A stretch of DNA of 64,000 nucleotides from Sarcocystis neurona (Eukaryota > Apicomplexa > Conoidasida > Eucoccidiorida > Sarcocystidae): the NCBI GenBank assembly GCA_000727475.1, contig KL647308.1:496001-560000 (forward strand), in the 5' to 3' direction. This document shows positions 24,001 through 36,000 of the stretch, in pieces. The notes below the pieces were generated by a model. It was not told the DNA's origin, searched no databases, and saw only the letters and a list, made by a program, of their open reading frames with translations. Every line of letters begins with the position of its first letter. The first letter of the stretch is position 1. The position numbers and the translations under genes are program-made.

Positions 24001-27000
24001 AGCAGCAGCCGGCGGAGGGGAAGCTGACCGAGTACATGGATGCGTATGTAGATTTGCATCGCGACGCGTTCGCGCCGTTGCTGGAGCGCGTTGTCACCAT
24101 GCTTGCCCTTGTTGAAACAGGTGCGCTGCCCGAGAACAGCAGCAACAGCAGCGGCAGGAACGGCAGCGTGCACGTCAGCGGGGTGCTGCGCAGTAATAAC
24201 TGTCCAAGCAGCGCCAGCGGGAGTGCTGAAGAGTCACGAGGGCTGCTGGCGTCGCTGCAGCGGCGCGATTTGGCTCTCTATCGAGGAGATATAAGAAGTT
24301 GTTTTGCTGCGGCTCTGCACGCCTTCACATGCCGCGTGCTGATGAGCAAAAGTCTGCTGCCACTGGTTTTCTTTGTCGAAGTACGCGACCTGGCTCCTAC
24401 TGACTTGGTCGTCTTTGATGAGCGCGCGGCCGCAGCACAGGCCGCAGAGTTTTGCCGGATCAGCGACAGCGGCCGTAGTCGTGCGGTGGAGTGGTGTAGC
24501 AACTCCTGGCTGCTGCCGGTGCTGCCCACTTGCTTGAAGCGGGACCGGCTAGGACTGTTTGCCGTGTACTTCTTTCCTCTCGCGCAGCAGCTGCAGCAAC
24601 AGGCGCGGCATGCACTCGCAGCAGGAAAGCCGCTGCTGGCGCGCGAGCTTTGCAGATTGCAGCAGCAGGTGTGGGGTTTGTTGCCAGGATTCTGCTGTCA
24701 ACCGCTAGACCTCCCCCACGCACTCAGCAGCCAACAGGGAGCAAAACTGTTTGACGCGATGCTGCAGTTGCTTCACGAACCCGTCCTCAGACAAGATATT
24801 TGCGCGTCCATTGTCAACTTGTGTGCCGCGGTCGCCGTTCCGCCGTGCGCTGCTGCTGCCGCCGCTGCCGTCGTCAGCAGCATCGCAAACCCGGCAGCAA
24901 CGTCGTCGGCAGGTGTAGTACGTACGGGAGGCCATGGAGGTGTGCACGAGCCAAGGACAGCAGGAGATGTGGCAGCCGCAGCTGCACCAGCGGGAGCTGA
25001 TACTTCTGCTGCAGCTGCAGCGCAGTCGAATAGACGACGTGCGGCGGCATTGGCGGCGGTGCTGCGCGCCGCTGAGCAGATGGAGCACAGCAGCCACGGA
25101 GACGATGAAGCGATTGCTGCCCTTGCAGCCGTTGCTGGGAGCGCTTGCCGCGACGGCAGACGACTGCTACAAATGCGAGCAGCGCCAGTCATCGGGTTTC
25201 TTGTTGTGCGCTTCCTGCAGTTGCACAAGCTACCTGCGGCTGGAACGGCTGGAGGGCCAATAGCGACAGGAGCCGTGGGAACAAGAGGAACAGCAACGCC
25301 ACAGCAGCAGCGCAGTTTCCTCGCAGCCATGCTGCTGGGGGAAACAGAAAGCCTCGAAAACCTTACGCAGAGCGCGAAGATGAAGGCGACGCAGCATTTG
25401 TTGAGGGCCATCAAAGTAAGACGCCTACAAGGCCAGTGCATGAACGACTTTATCCCACGCGTTCCTTTGAAGCGTCCAAGCTACGTACGTGACTGTGATG
25501 TAAACTTTTTGGGGTGACCGCTGCGTCTATATTCCTGTGTTCAGCTGCATACCTGTGGCACCACTCAACCATGTGCCCGTGCGTAGTAGTAGACACACGC
25601 GTATGTGTGTATATATACACACACGTATATGTATACAAGTAGTCATATGCATCCATATATATATATATATGTATACATGGTAGTAGTAGATGCATGGGTC
25701 ATTATATACATATGTATATGTATATATATATATATACGTATCTACGTATGCGTCTATGGATGTATGTGTATATATATATGTATTTGGGCGCATCTGTTTA
25801 TCATGGTAGATATATGCATCCACATATGCATATGTATCTGTCTATATATATATATATCCATGGATGCGTCCCATCATCGTGTCCGGGTGCTGTTGTGCAT
25901 CTTGGGCGCTTGTGAAGACGCTGCAGTAGTGGCGTTCCTGATCCTGTGGACTTTGCAGGCGTACGCGCCGCTGTGTCCGAAGGAGCTCCTGCAAGCAAAT
26001 GTTCGGCGCTTCACCTCAGCGTTCCTGAACAGAGCGACGGTTGCTGCGGCGGCGCTTGGTGGTGCTGCTGCTGGTGCTGTCCCATCTGGCGCTGCCGAGA
26101 CAGCGGGGGCAGGGAGTCGCAGCGGGGCTGCAGCGACTGCAGTCCTCGGGCCGACGGAGACTGCGGCGCTCGTCGATATTACTGATGCTCTCTTACCCGT
26201 TCTCTGTGGAGAATTTAGTAAGCAAACAAAAATCCACAGACTCTCGTGCGTCCTTTGAACGAGGATATTCGCCTCGATTGCCATCTTCTGTATGCACCCG
26301 TGGACGTGCACGCATACTTTTCCTGAGAGCGACCGCTGGTGTTAAGGAGACCTCTATATCCGTAAATGGATATTTTTCCTTTTATTTGTGCTGCCCGACA
26401 TTCGTGTGGTACTCATACAGCGGCAGCTGTCTGCCTCAAGGAAAATCACAATTGAGTGAGTAATGTCAATGTTTTACGTGGTGCGTTTACTAGGCGAACA
26501 CACACACACACACAGAGCAGTTGGTAGAGTCAGCAACCCGTTGCACTTGCAGCAGCTGGTGCCGCTAGTGCCCGTGCGGAGTTGGGGGCTGCTGCTTGAG
26601 TCTGCGAATGGCACAGAGGAGTCGCGCACTTTGTTTGTAGCGAGTGTTTTTGTGGTGATTTGTAAGAGCAGCGGCTGCAGCCGAGATGCTACGCGTGGCG
26701 TACAGGCTTGTGGTACATATATTTATAGTCGTTCACAGGCTCATATGTGGAGGTTTGCAAGTAGGCGTCACGGGCAGCCTGGAGGACCCTGCAGCAGACG
26801 CGTGTGTAGATACAAGGCAGATGGACGGGCTTTTAGAAGGCAATGTGACGGGCGAGAAGTTGTGCGAGCAATGTGGATGTGCGCATGTTTACGGAAGGGG
26901 TGTAGCACTTCGAAAAACAGCGGAGGATCATCAGTCCCTCCGATAGGTGTGAGTTCAGCCTGCGCGTATACAAATGGGCACGTGTGGTTGGTGTGTGGCG

Positions 27001-30000
27001 ACCGCAGCTGTGGAGGTGGTGGGCGTTATGCAAAATCTTCTGGCAATTTGCGTGGAAAGTCTGAAGAAACAGCCAGGATCACGCTCCGGCGCAGCAGCTT
27101 CTCTTGCTGCGGAAGGACGGGCGACAACTGTGTGCAACCCAGTAGAGGCTCTGGTGCATAGGCAGGTGTTGCAGATGCTGTTGCGTCGCGCGTACAAAAC
27201 TCTCAAACACGTCTTGGAGCGCAGCCTTGAGCGGCTGCAGCAGAGCTCCCAGCACGCGGAGCAGTTCGCCGTCCAGCAGCTGCAACAGCCCGCGCAGCAA
27301 GAGCAGCAGCAGCCGTCGCAGCCGCCACACCAGAAGCAGGAGCAGGATCTTCCGCCGCAACTGCCCGCGCAACAGGGACACCAGACACCGATAGCGCTGC
27401 AGGAACAGGCAGCAACAGGAAACAGTTCGCTCAACACGAGTGACGGTTCGCTGACGTGTGGGGGGGAGAAGACGCTGTTGCTGTCGTGTGAGCTGCTCAT
27501 GGATTTGTGGAAGGTGCTCGAGCCAGGACGGGCAGTCAGTTGGGCTGCCTCCGCAGAAAAGGCGCGTCTCGGCTGTCTACGTGTCTTCATATGCTACTGT
27601 TTGTCGGCGCAGGCGCATGCAGAAAGATCTGCTTGCACCTCGACTGGTGACAGCTCCTGTGGTGTGGTGCACGTCCTTCCGTCGACAGCTCCACCAGCAG
27701 CAGGCGCCTCGCGAGGTAACGTCCCACGCATCTGGGAAGAACATCATGAGCACGTGCTACAGGCTGCTGCTGCTGTGTTGCAGACCTGCTGTCTTGTGAA
27801 CTCGTGCAGTTCTGCGGCGCTGAAACGAAGCACAAAATATAACGTGTATGAATTCTTTTATCTTTGTACGTATGAGTGTGCATAGACGTAGAGACGTCCT
27901 CAGCTGCATCTGAGGCTCACAGTCGTTTCCGCGTCAATTCTAAATCGTCCACACATCGCGTCTTCATACCTAATGCATACGTAGACATGTACACCAGCCG
28001 CATCCTGGTTCCTGCGCGGTAGCTGCATCGTCTGCACAGCGCGTCCTCATACCTCATATATATGCATATACATGTGTTTGCGTCTGTATCGTTGGTGTCT
28101 GTCTGGTGCACCCCCACTTCGACTATGTGTTAATCTTTGCATATATATACGTGTATATACACGTATATATATATACATGTATGTATATGTATGTGTTCGT
28201 AGGCGAGTGGTGGCCGACTGCTACACTTTCGGGCCACAGTTGAGGATATCTGGCCTGCGCGTGTGGCGAGACGGTTGGCTACGCGCCAGCGACTCTGTGC
28301 GAGATACGGCAGCCGCTGCTTCATGTGACGTTTGTCTCGTGAAGGCTGAAGGACAAGCTGCCTGCGATTTTTTGGGCACTACCTACTTTCTTTCAGCTCT
28401 GCGATGTGTTTTCACCGGGTCGCGCGTTGCAGAACGTAATCGAAAGCCTGACGTTCCGGCCTTGCACGTGTGTGTCTATCGGGGGCTGGCAGCTGGACGA
28501 TCAAACGGATGTCAAGTTTGTACACGCATACAAGCACGTGAACGCCTGTACAACTCTGCGTACCGCCTGCGTGTGTCTCCACACTTTTTATGTACATGGA
28601 TATTCTATTTGACAGACACCGACGTTCCTGCTTTCCGCATATATGTGTAGGCGTGTGCGTATGTTTGCGTTGCAAGTGTATGGACATATGTACCTTCACC
28701 ATATGTATATATTCAACACACGTGTGCGTGTGAATGTGTGACTGTGTGTATATTTGTCTTGACGCGCGGGCTTTTATTCGCGAGCGTCAACGGTGTATGC
28801 CTGCGCTTTTTCCGTGGGTGAGTTGTGTGCGATCTGCTGTGCGCGGCTGCGTATGCTGCTGTTCGTGGAGCTGGTGCTTCAGCGTGTGTGCGCACGTTTT
28901 GTGCGTGCGTGTGTGTGGGGTTGCTGCTTAGCAAATGAAGACGCAGCAGCGGAGTGGGGGACCCTGCTGGAGAAGACGCTGCCCGTGCTGGTGCCGGAAA
29001 TTCTTCTGTGTTTGAAAACTCCCAATCGAGTGGTGCGGGAGACAGCACTAGACGCCTTGTCGGCTGTGGCAGAGGCCTGTGAACACGACAGAGAAAAGCG
29101 TGAGTGGACTTCGTCAGTACAAGTGTATGTGTGCAGTGGACGTAGGCATTCCGCCGTCTAATAGCGACGTGATCAACAACTGCGGCCTCGTTCCGTCCAC
29201 ACGCATATATATATATATATATATATGTATGTCACTCTGCGTATGTGTGTGTTGATGTGAAGACATCTGCGCGCAAGGTCAGTACTCCAGGAAGCGAGGC
29301 AACAACCACTGCACAGAGAGAGTACCACGAGGGTGGAAGAAGAGAGAGGCGTAACTTTTTCGGCAGTGTGTGTGTGTGTGTCTGAGAATATACACGCATG
29401 TGGATGAGGCTCGGAACCGGAGGAAGCTAGTGCATCCTGCTTGTCCGTACGTGCGCACGGTAGATCCTGTGTATGTGCGCGTACAAGTAAAGTCAAAGTT
29501 CGAAGTCATTTGGATGAAAGAAGCATCAGCGCGCAGCCATGTGTGGTGCGACGGCGTACGTGTTGCCGCCGAAGCCTCTCTGTTGTCCCATGGGTTTCTC
29601 TCTGCTGTAGGGGGGGAGGGGCTCATGAGAAAAGCGTGTGTGTAGACATACACGAATCCTTCGACTTGAACGCAAGCGCATATACAGCCACAAGCAGAGG
29701 TCATGTCAGATCCGAGGTATTCATATGCGTATTTATATATATATCTATGCAAATACGGACAGTCCAGACACCTGTACGTGGCTCGCTTTTAAAGATGGAA
29801 ATGCAGTGAACTGTGAGAGAGACTCAAGTGGAACCGCGTTTGCTGTGGTGAAGACACGTGTGAGTTTCTGTTGACGTCTCTTTGCGGCGGTGGTGCACGT
29901 AGCTGGGTAGTATGTAGTGTGTACGTAGATTAAAATACGTACGTGTTCGCGGCTTGGGAGAACTGCTTCAGATTCGTCTGCATGCCTATATATATATTGT

Positions 30001-33000
30001 CGTCCTTTGAATTTCTTCGTATATCGAAGGACACACGGGGATTTCCTTGTGGGACGGTGGTGTGTGTTGCGGTGTATCCACGGCTACGAGTCTCTGTGTT
30101 CTGTGCGGAATTGGGCGGCTGCTTTGCCGAAGCCTCTTGCTGCTGTTCGGATGCAACGTGTGTGCGTCTGTGCACGGGCGATGGCGTGCGCCTGTATGTG
30201 TACGTAAGTTTTGTGCGAGTGTGGATATGTACACGTCCGTGCGGTGACGTGTGCGCGTCTGGGGCTGAAAAGACTTGTCGCCGTCGTATTCGCAGCAGCG
30301 CTGTTGCCGCGGCCTGTGTGCTGGTCTCCCATTTGCAGTGTCGAATCTCGTCCTGGGTGTTGCGGCGGGTCTCGGCGGTTGCTTCGAAGGAGATCCGCCG
30401 CTGCTGAAGGCTGCTGCTTCTCTGGCTCTTAGCCGCCTCGTCTTCTCCTTCAGTAAGGCTTAAAGAGACGCATACACGTGAACTGATGTGTAGAGCTGTA
30501 TGTGTGTTAGAAATATTCTGTGTTTGTACGCATGTCTGCACGACTACCTCATCATCTCCCTGGGTGGTAGTAATAGTAGTAGTAGCAGTAGTCCTCGTCG
30601 TCGTTCCACCACCGCGCTGACAGGCGTCCCGAGCTTTGTGTGAGCCGCACGGACCGCGGCCTTCGCACAGGCGCGACTGCATTTCTGGTGCAAATGAGAA
30701 CTGCGCCTTCGTAGAAAACTTTGTGTGCACTGCTGTGACACCACGCGGACGTGTAGTCAAGCACAGACATACGTGTATATATGTGTAGGGGTGCACGCGT
30801 CAGGTGATTTATGCCTGTGGAGGATACCAGTAGCACCGCGCTGCGCGCACAGGCAGACACGGACGCAGAATTACTGCAGCCGTCACGCAACTGAGAGGCA
30901 TAATAGCTGAGGCGCTGAAAGTGTGTCCGTCTGCGGCTTAGTCGTGAAGTGTAGACGGCAGCGCTGTATATCTTCTTGGGAACATGTGGGCGTGACGCGC
31001 ACAGAGGACTTTTGAAGTGCTCGCAGCTACGTTTTCTTACTTATGCAGACGTACACGGCAACGGGCGCGTACTCACGCGGATGCATGCCTCTCTGTAAAC
31101 ATATATGGATGTATATATGTGTATGTGTGTGTTTCCAGGTGTCAATACTTATGTATATGCGGGTTTCCAAATGTCAGTGTTTACAGTCTTATTAAAGACA
31201 TTTACTAGTAGACGTTTGTGTACGCATGAATTTGCATGCGCCTGTACGCAGTGTCCGGAACATCGGGTGCACGTCAAGTCATGGAAGGGAGCTCGAAGAA
31301 CCTCCTGTGTGTTGAATGCAGCTGCGTACAGGTATCCTCCCTGCTTCCGTCTCTCACTCGCCATATGTATTTTTGTATGTTGTTGTCGGTAATTCGCGCC
31401 TATGTGTGTTTCCACGGATACCTTCTAGTACACATACGCAGACACATGTACATCGATACCGAAGTCTTCATTCATGCGCGTGGGTTGACGTGTATATATG
31501 TGTCTTTCGCGCTCCGAGCATATAATATATGAGCACATGAAGGAAGTAGCCGACTTTTTCGCGGGTAAGCAGGTGGGCACTTTGTGCTTGTTTGAAGACT
31601 TTCCACACAAGCAGCGTGTCACCCCGTGGATGTCGTTGCGTTCACCAGGCGAGGAAATGGGAGAGGACCTGGTTACTGAAGTAGCCGACGTGGTGCTGGT
31701 GATGCTCGAGGACGACAACACGCCTGCTTTTCTTGGCGCATTGCACTTCGCAAAGGTAAACCTCCGGTCTCCTTTGCGTCGCGCTCTAAGGGCAACATAT
31801 TTCTGCGCGCAGCACGTTGCTCGCTTGACACGTATGTCCGTCCCCCGGGGTCTGCGTACGTATGCATCTGCCTGTATATGCGAGTGTACAACGCATGCAG
31901 CTGTGCAGCGCGGTACGTGCCTTCTGCGTCCATGGGCGCTGCGTACACGCCCACCATGTGGCGACGCAGGTGGAGCTCGCACACGCCGGCGGTCAGCGCC
32001 CCAGCGCCGCAATTTAGGCCGACAGGCTTGCCTGTTCGTACGTAGAGCAGCTACATGCAGACACAGAGAGGTGCGTACGAATAAAAAGGCTGGCAGACGA
32101 AGAGAGTAGCGCCCAAAGGACGACCCCAGTCGCCACCTTGCAGACGCTTCTGTCCGCGTCTCGTGGACGCCTCTGTCCCCATCTTGTGGACGTTTCTGTG
32201 CCCGTCTCGTAGGGGCTTCTGCCGCCGTTTTGTAGGAGAGTCGATGTTGCCGTTTATTAGCTGTTCCATGTGTGCAAAGGTGTGCATAAACATGCGCTTA
32301 CTTTTTCCCACAGCCTTCTATAGGCACATACCAAGAGAGAGAGAAACAGGAGAGAACAGGGAGAGAGAGACTTGCTTACATACACCGGTAGTATTCGCGC
32401 ACACACACGAGTCTTCGCTTGTGCATACATTTGTACCTCTGTGCTAGTGCCACCTCGCCTCTGCCGTATATTGTATGCACAGCTCTCTGTGTCTACGTGT
32501 ATGTATGAACCTGTCTACAAACACGTGTGTGTGCTACTCTCCACGTGTGCAGTAGAGAGCCTGCCTTCAACGTTTGTGTGTCTCCACGCGTATATTTTCC
32601 TTTCCGCACCGGGGGTTTGTGTTCACGCGTGTGTGTAGCATCGATTGTTGGGTGCCTTTTTCAGGCCTGTCCCATGTATGCAGAAATTGTTTGCGTTTAT
32701 AGGTGTTGGTCCATGTCCTGGACCCGGGGCAGCTGGAGCCATTTCTTCCGAGGATTCTGAATCTGTTTGAATCGAAGGCCGTTACGAGAGGTGCGCCTTT
32801 CTCCGTCAACATGTCTATGAGATAGGTACATGTGGAAGTGTACCGATCCATGTGTATTTGTTAAAAATATAGTTTACGTGCGCGTACGTATCTGTGTGGA
32901 GGCTGACCTGCCGGTGAAGGTGTGGGCTGTCGGTGAGACGTTTGTTCGCATCGCAATTAAATAAAGACTGTGTTACCCGCGCGTGTATCACACCGCAGCA

Positions 33001-36000
33001 GCAACTCTAAACAGAGGCTCAGTCGGAAAAGGAGGACCAGCAGTGATTTCTGCCTGCAACAGCACATGAGTCCTGCAGGCAGAAATCACTGCCTGCAACA
33101 GTACATGAGTCCAGGACGTGCAAGCAGAGAGATCGAAGAGATGGTTCCTGCGCCAGCGCATCTGCCGTGTCTGTCTTTATCAAAAGCGACTTGTCCATAT
33201 TCCTCCCCGCAGAAAGCAGTCGAGAGTGATCTTTCTATGACGTCGCCGAGAAGTTCGAGTACGGTGGGCGATCGCTTCTGTCCGCTGCTCGGTAACTACT
33301 TTTGCAAGGCTGGAGGCGACAGCGTCGATTTTCCGCGTGTTGTTGACTGCGGAGTGTACACGTATATTATCTCAGCTATGTATGTCTTTGACTACCTCGT
33401 ACACGACTATGTATAGGTCATCTCGAGGACGTCTATTGTACTAATGTATACTTGCGAATACATCTACATTCATTTAGAGAGAGAGACGTGTTTGGATACG
33501 CGTCTGCGTTCTGTCTCCTCCTTTCTCTCTGTCTCTCTCTATGTATATATGTATGTGTGCATGCTTGTAAATCCGTCTCAGCGTACGGCTGCACGCCAGC
33601 ACGCAATACAGAGCCCTTCGTACCTACATAGGTACGGCATGGTCAGAAGATTTGATTGCCGAGGAGTAGTACACCAACGAAGAACAACATCCGCGTGTTG
33701 CTGCTTGCGTTTCGCGTGTGTTGCCTTCAGCGCGAATGAAGATCCGTCGTCTGCTGGAGAAACTTATTAAAAAACTGGTACAAGCAGTCGTGTCCATATG
33801 CTTTTGCTCAGCCTGCTAGTGACGTTCCGCGCGAGTGGCGTGCCAAGCGTGAAAACGTTGTATTCGTGTGTATGTTGCAATCGAGACGGACAGTCCGCAA
33901 GATTGGGGAGGGAAGGGGATGCTCAAAGAGAGAAAGCTGTTGCTTTGTAGTTACTCCACTTTCAAATCTGCACAAGAGCTTTTCAGCAATAAAGTCGACG
34001 TTGAGGGTAGTTGGAGACCTCTCGGGTCGCAAACGTTCGCGTGTGCACCCTAGGATAGAACTGGACACCTATTTGTATCTATACGCGCACGCTTGTAGGT
34101 GCGTGTTCTTCTCTGTGTTCCTCTGTATAGACGTGTGAGTTCGTGTCCCTGTTTGTGTAAACAGGGTCGATATGCGAGTCTCTCTGTCGCGCAGGTGCGC
34201 ACATACACGTATTCCACATATACAAACTAGTATATTAATACGCGTCCTTGGCCTAGACTATACGGATATGTGTTTGTCTCTCCGTCCTTGTATCTGTGTA
34301 TATTAAATATGGGTGCACAGGGGGTTGTACATTTGTTCTGGACAGCTAAGCGTGTTCAAGGATGTCGTCACTTTCTTGTGTATACCGATGCCGTGTACAC
34401 GCCTTTTTTCGTGCACCGCTGGCTCACACCGGGTTGGTATCACTGTTGATTTGTCAATCTGCAGAGAGAGAGAGAGAGAAAGTGTCGTTTTCCGAATGCT
34501 CCAGCACACACACACACACACGGTGGCACGTCTGTGTGAGCACGGGGGGGGCGTGCACGGCGAAGGTTGCACCAGCGGTTCTTATCGGCTGTTGATAATT
34601 TACTGGGGGCTACCTCCTTTCCCTACCCACGAATGATTTTTTTGTGTACACGTGGAGGTGTGTCTACACACACACGTGAACGTGTATGTATGTATGATAC
34701 GCGGGGGAGAGGCGGAGGTTCTCCTGACCTCCGGCTGTGTCGAGGAAAGCAGCGACGCGAGCGGACGGAGCAGCGGCTTCGTCGAGCGGAACGGCGTTTC
34801 TTCGTGTTTTTTTACCAAGGCTGTGTGCGTGTGCTCCGTTGTGGGGCGGGAGTTTCACAAACGGAGACGCGCGTGTAAATCCCTGCGTAAAGAGCGCTTA
34901 GGTCGGCACTCGCTTCAAGTGCTTCTGTGAGTGTGTGCCTGGCTGCGGGTCTGCGGTGATTGTTTCCGCAGGGCGACGCGGCAGTCGAGGCGGCGTTCCC
35001 GCAGAAACACCTGGCGCTGCTGCGCCACCTGCAGCGCCGCATGAGGAAGCAGCAGCTGCGAGATCTTCTCTGTAATGCAGCACTGGTAGGCACTCAACTG
35101 CTACGTTCCTCCAACAGTTGAGACGCGTTTCTGCAAGGAACGGGTTTGCCACGTTGTATCGTGAAACCCTCCGGTGGCTCCGCATCTTTTTGTTGGATGT
35201 GGAACTACCTTTCTGTATCTGTTGCTGTTGTACAGAAAATATTCCCCATATACACGTACACGCGGACCTGAAAATATTTGTGAACCGACGTTTCTCCTCT
35301 GTGTGTGTGCGCAGACATCCCTCATGTACACACACATACGTGCAGACATAGAAATATATGTGAATGTCGCTGTATGCGTCGTATACGCATCAGTTTGTAT
35401 GTGCGTTCTTTTGATAAATACGCGTACGACGAGGCGCGCACGCACGCACAAGGCTGTCGAGGAGGTCTCTGCGTCTTCGCCCACATGGGAACGTCTTTAC
35501 AGGGGATTCGCTAAGGCCGTCGTTTGACAGACAGATAATCAGTGATGCTTCTTGCTTGGAATGGCTTCTTCTCGGCTTCTCGCACTCGTCAGGTTCACGC
35601 TCTCTTTCTCTTCTTCTGCATGTTACACATCCTCGGCCGCTGCGATATCACAAAGTGCGCCTTGAGCTGGGTCTGAGGGCGAACGTCCTCTGCTGTTGCA
35701 GCACGCGTTTGGTCAAGCAAACGGCGTGGGGGTCGCATAGGAAGTGAAAGGGCGCTTCCATCTCATCTTAGAGAGATCCGGTAGATGGAACGCGTGTCGG
35801 AAGTGGAAGGGCTGTGCTCTTCTATCTTCGAGGGATCCGGTAGATGAATCGCATGGCGGTGTCTCGTGGCCGCGGTTTTCCCACGGGCACACAACGACAA
35901 TGAGACCCCGCTTGAAGCTGCTGCTGTTGCGAACGTGGCGATCGGTTGTTGTCAGCGTGAGCCGCCCCCGTGGTGAAAAGACTTTGACTTCAACGGTCTA

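Noticed and set aside
24773..25441. 222-codon minus-strand Ala/Arg/Ser-rich ORF, and similar ones antisense to RRP12 exon 1 (for example 22281-22889, 22550-23158)
   Set aside because: Complementary reading of CAG-phase DNA gives open, low-complexity frames on both strands. The plus-strand frame is 1487 codons long and carries RRP12 motifs.
25416..25517. Reading exon 1 of RRP12 through to the TGA at 25517
   Set aside because: A GTAAGA donor at 25416 in phase 0 fits the next RRP12-like exon at 25959; the read-through tail has no family counterpart.
28072..28650. 192-codon plus-strand ORF within RRP12 intron 4
   Set aside because: It is built largely from TATATA/GTGT repeats. RRP12 exon 4 joins directly to exon 5 in matching phase, and the family alignment has no room for it.
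29930..30796. 288-codon minus-strand ORF inside RRP12
   Set aside because: It is Thr/Arg/His-rich low complexity, antisense to GT-rich intron DNA and to RRP12 exon 6, whose plus-strand peptide matches the family. It is a shadow.
31425..32012. 195-codon minus-strand ORF
   Set aside because: It is antisense to RRP12 exon 7 and its flanking introns; Arg/Ser-rich composition from GC-rich intron sequence, with no start context or family.
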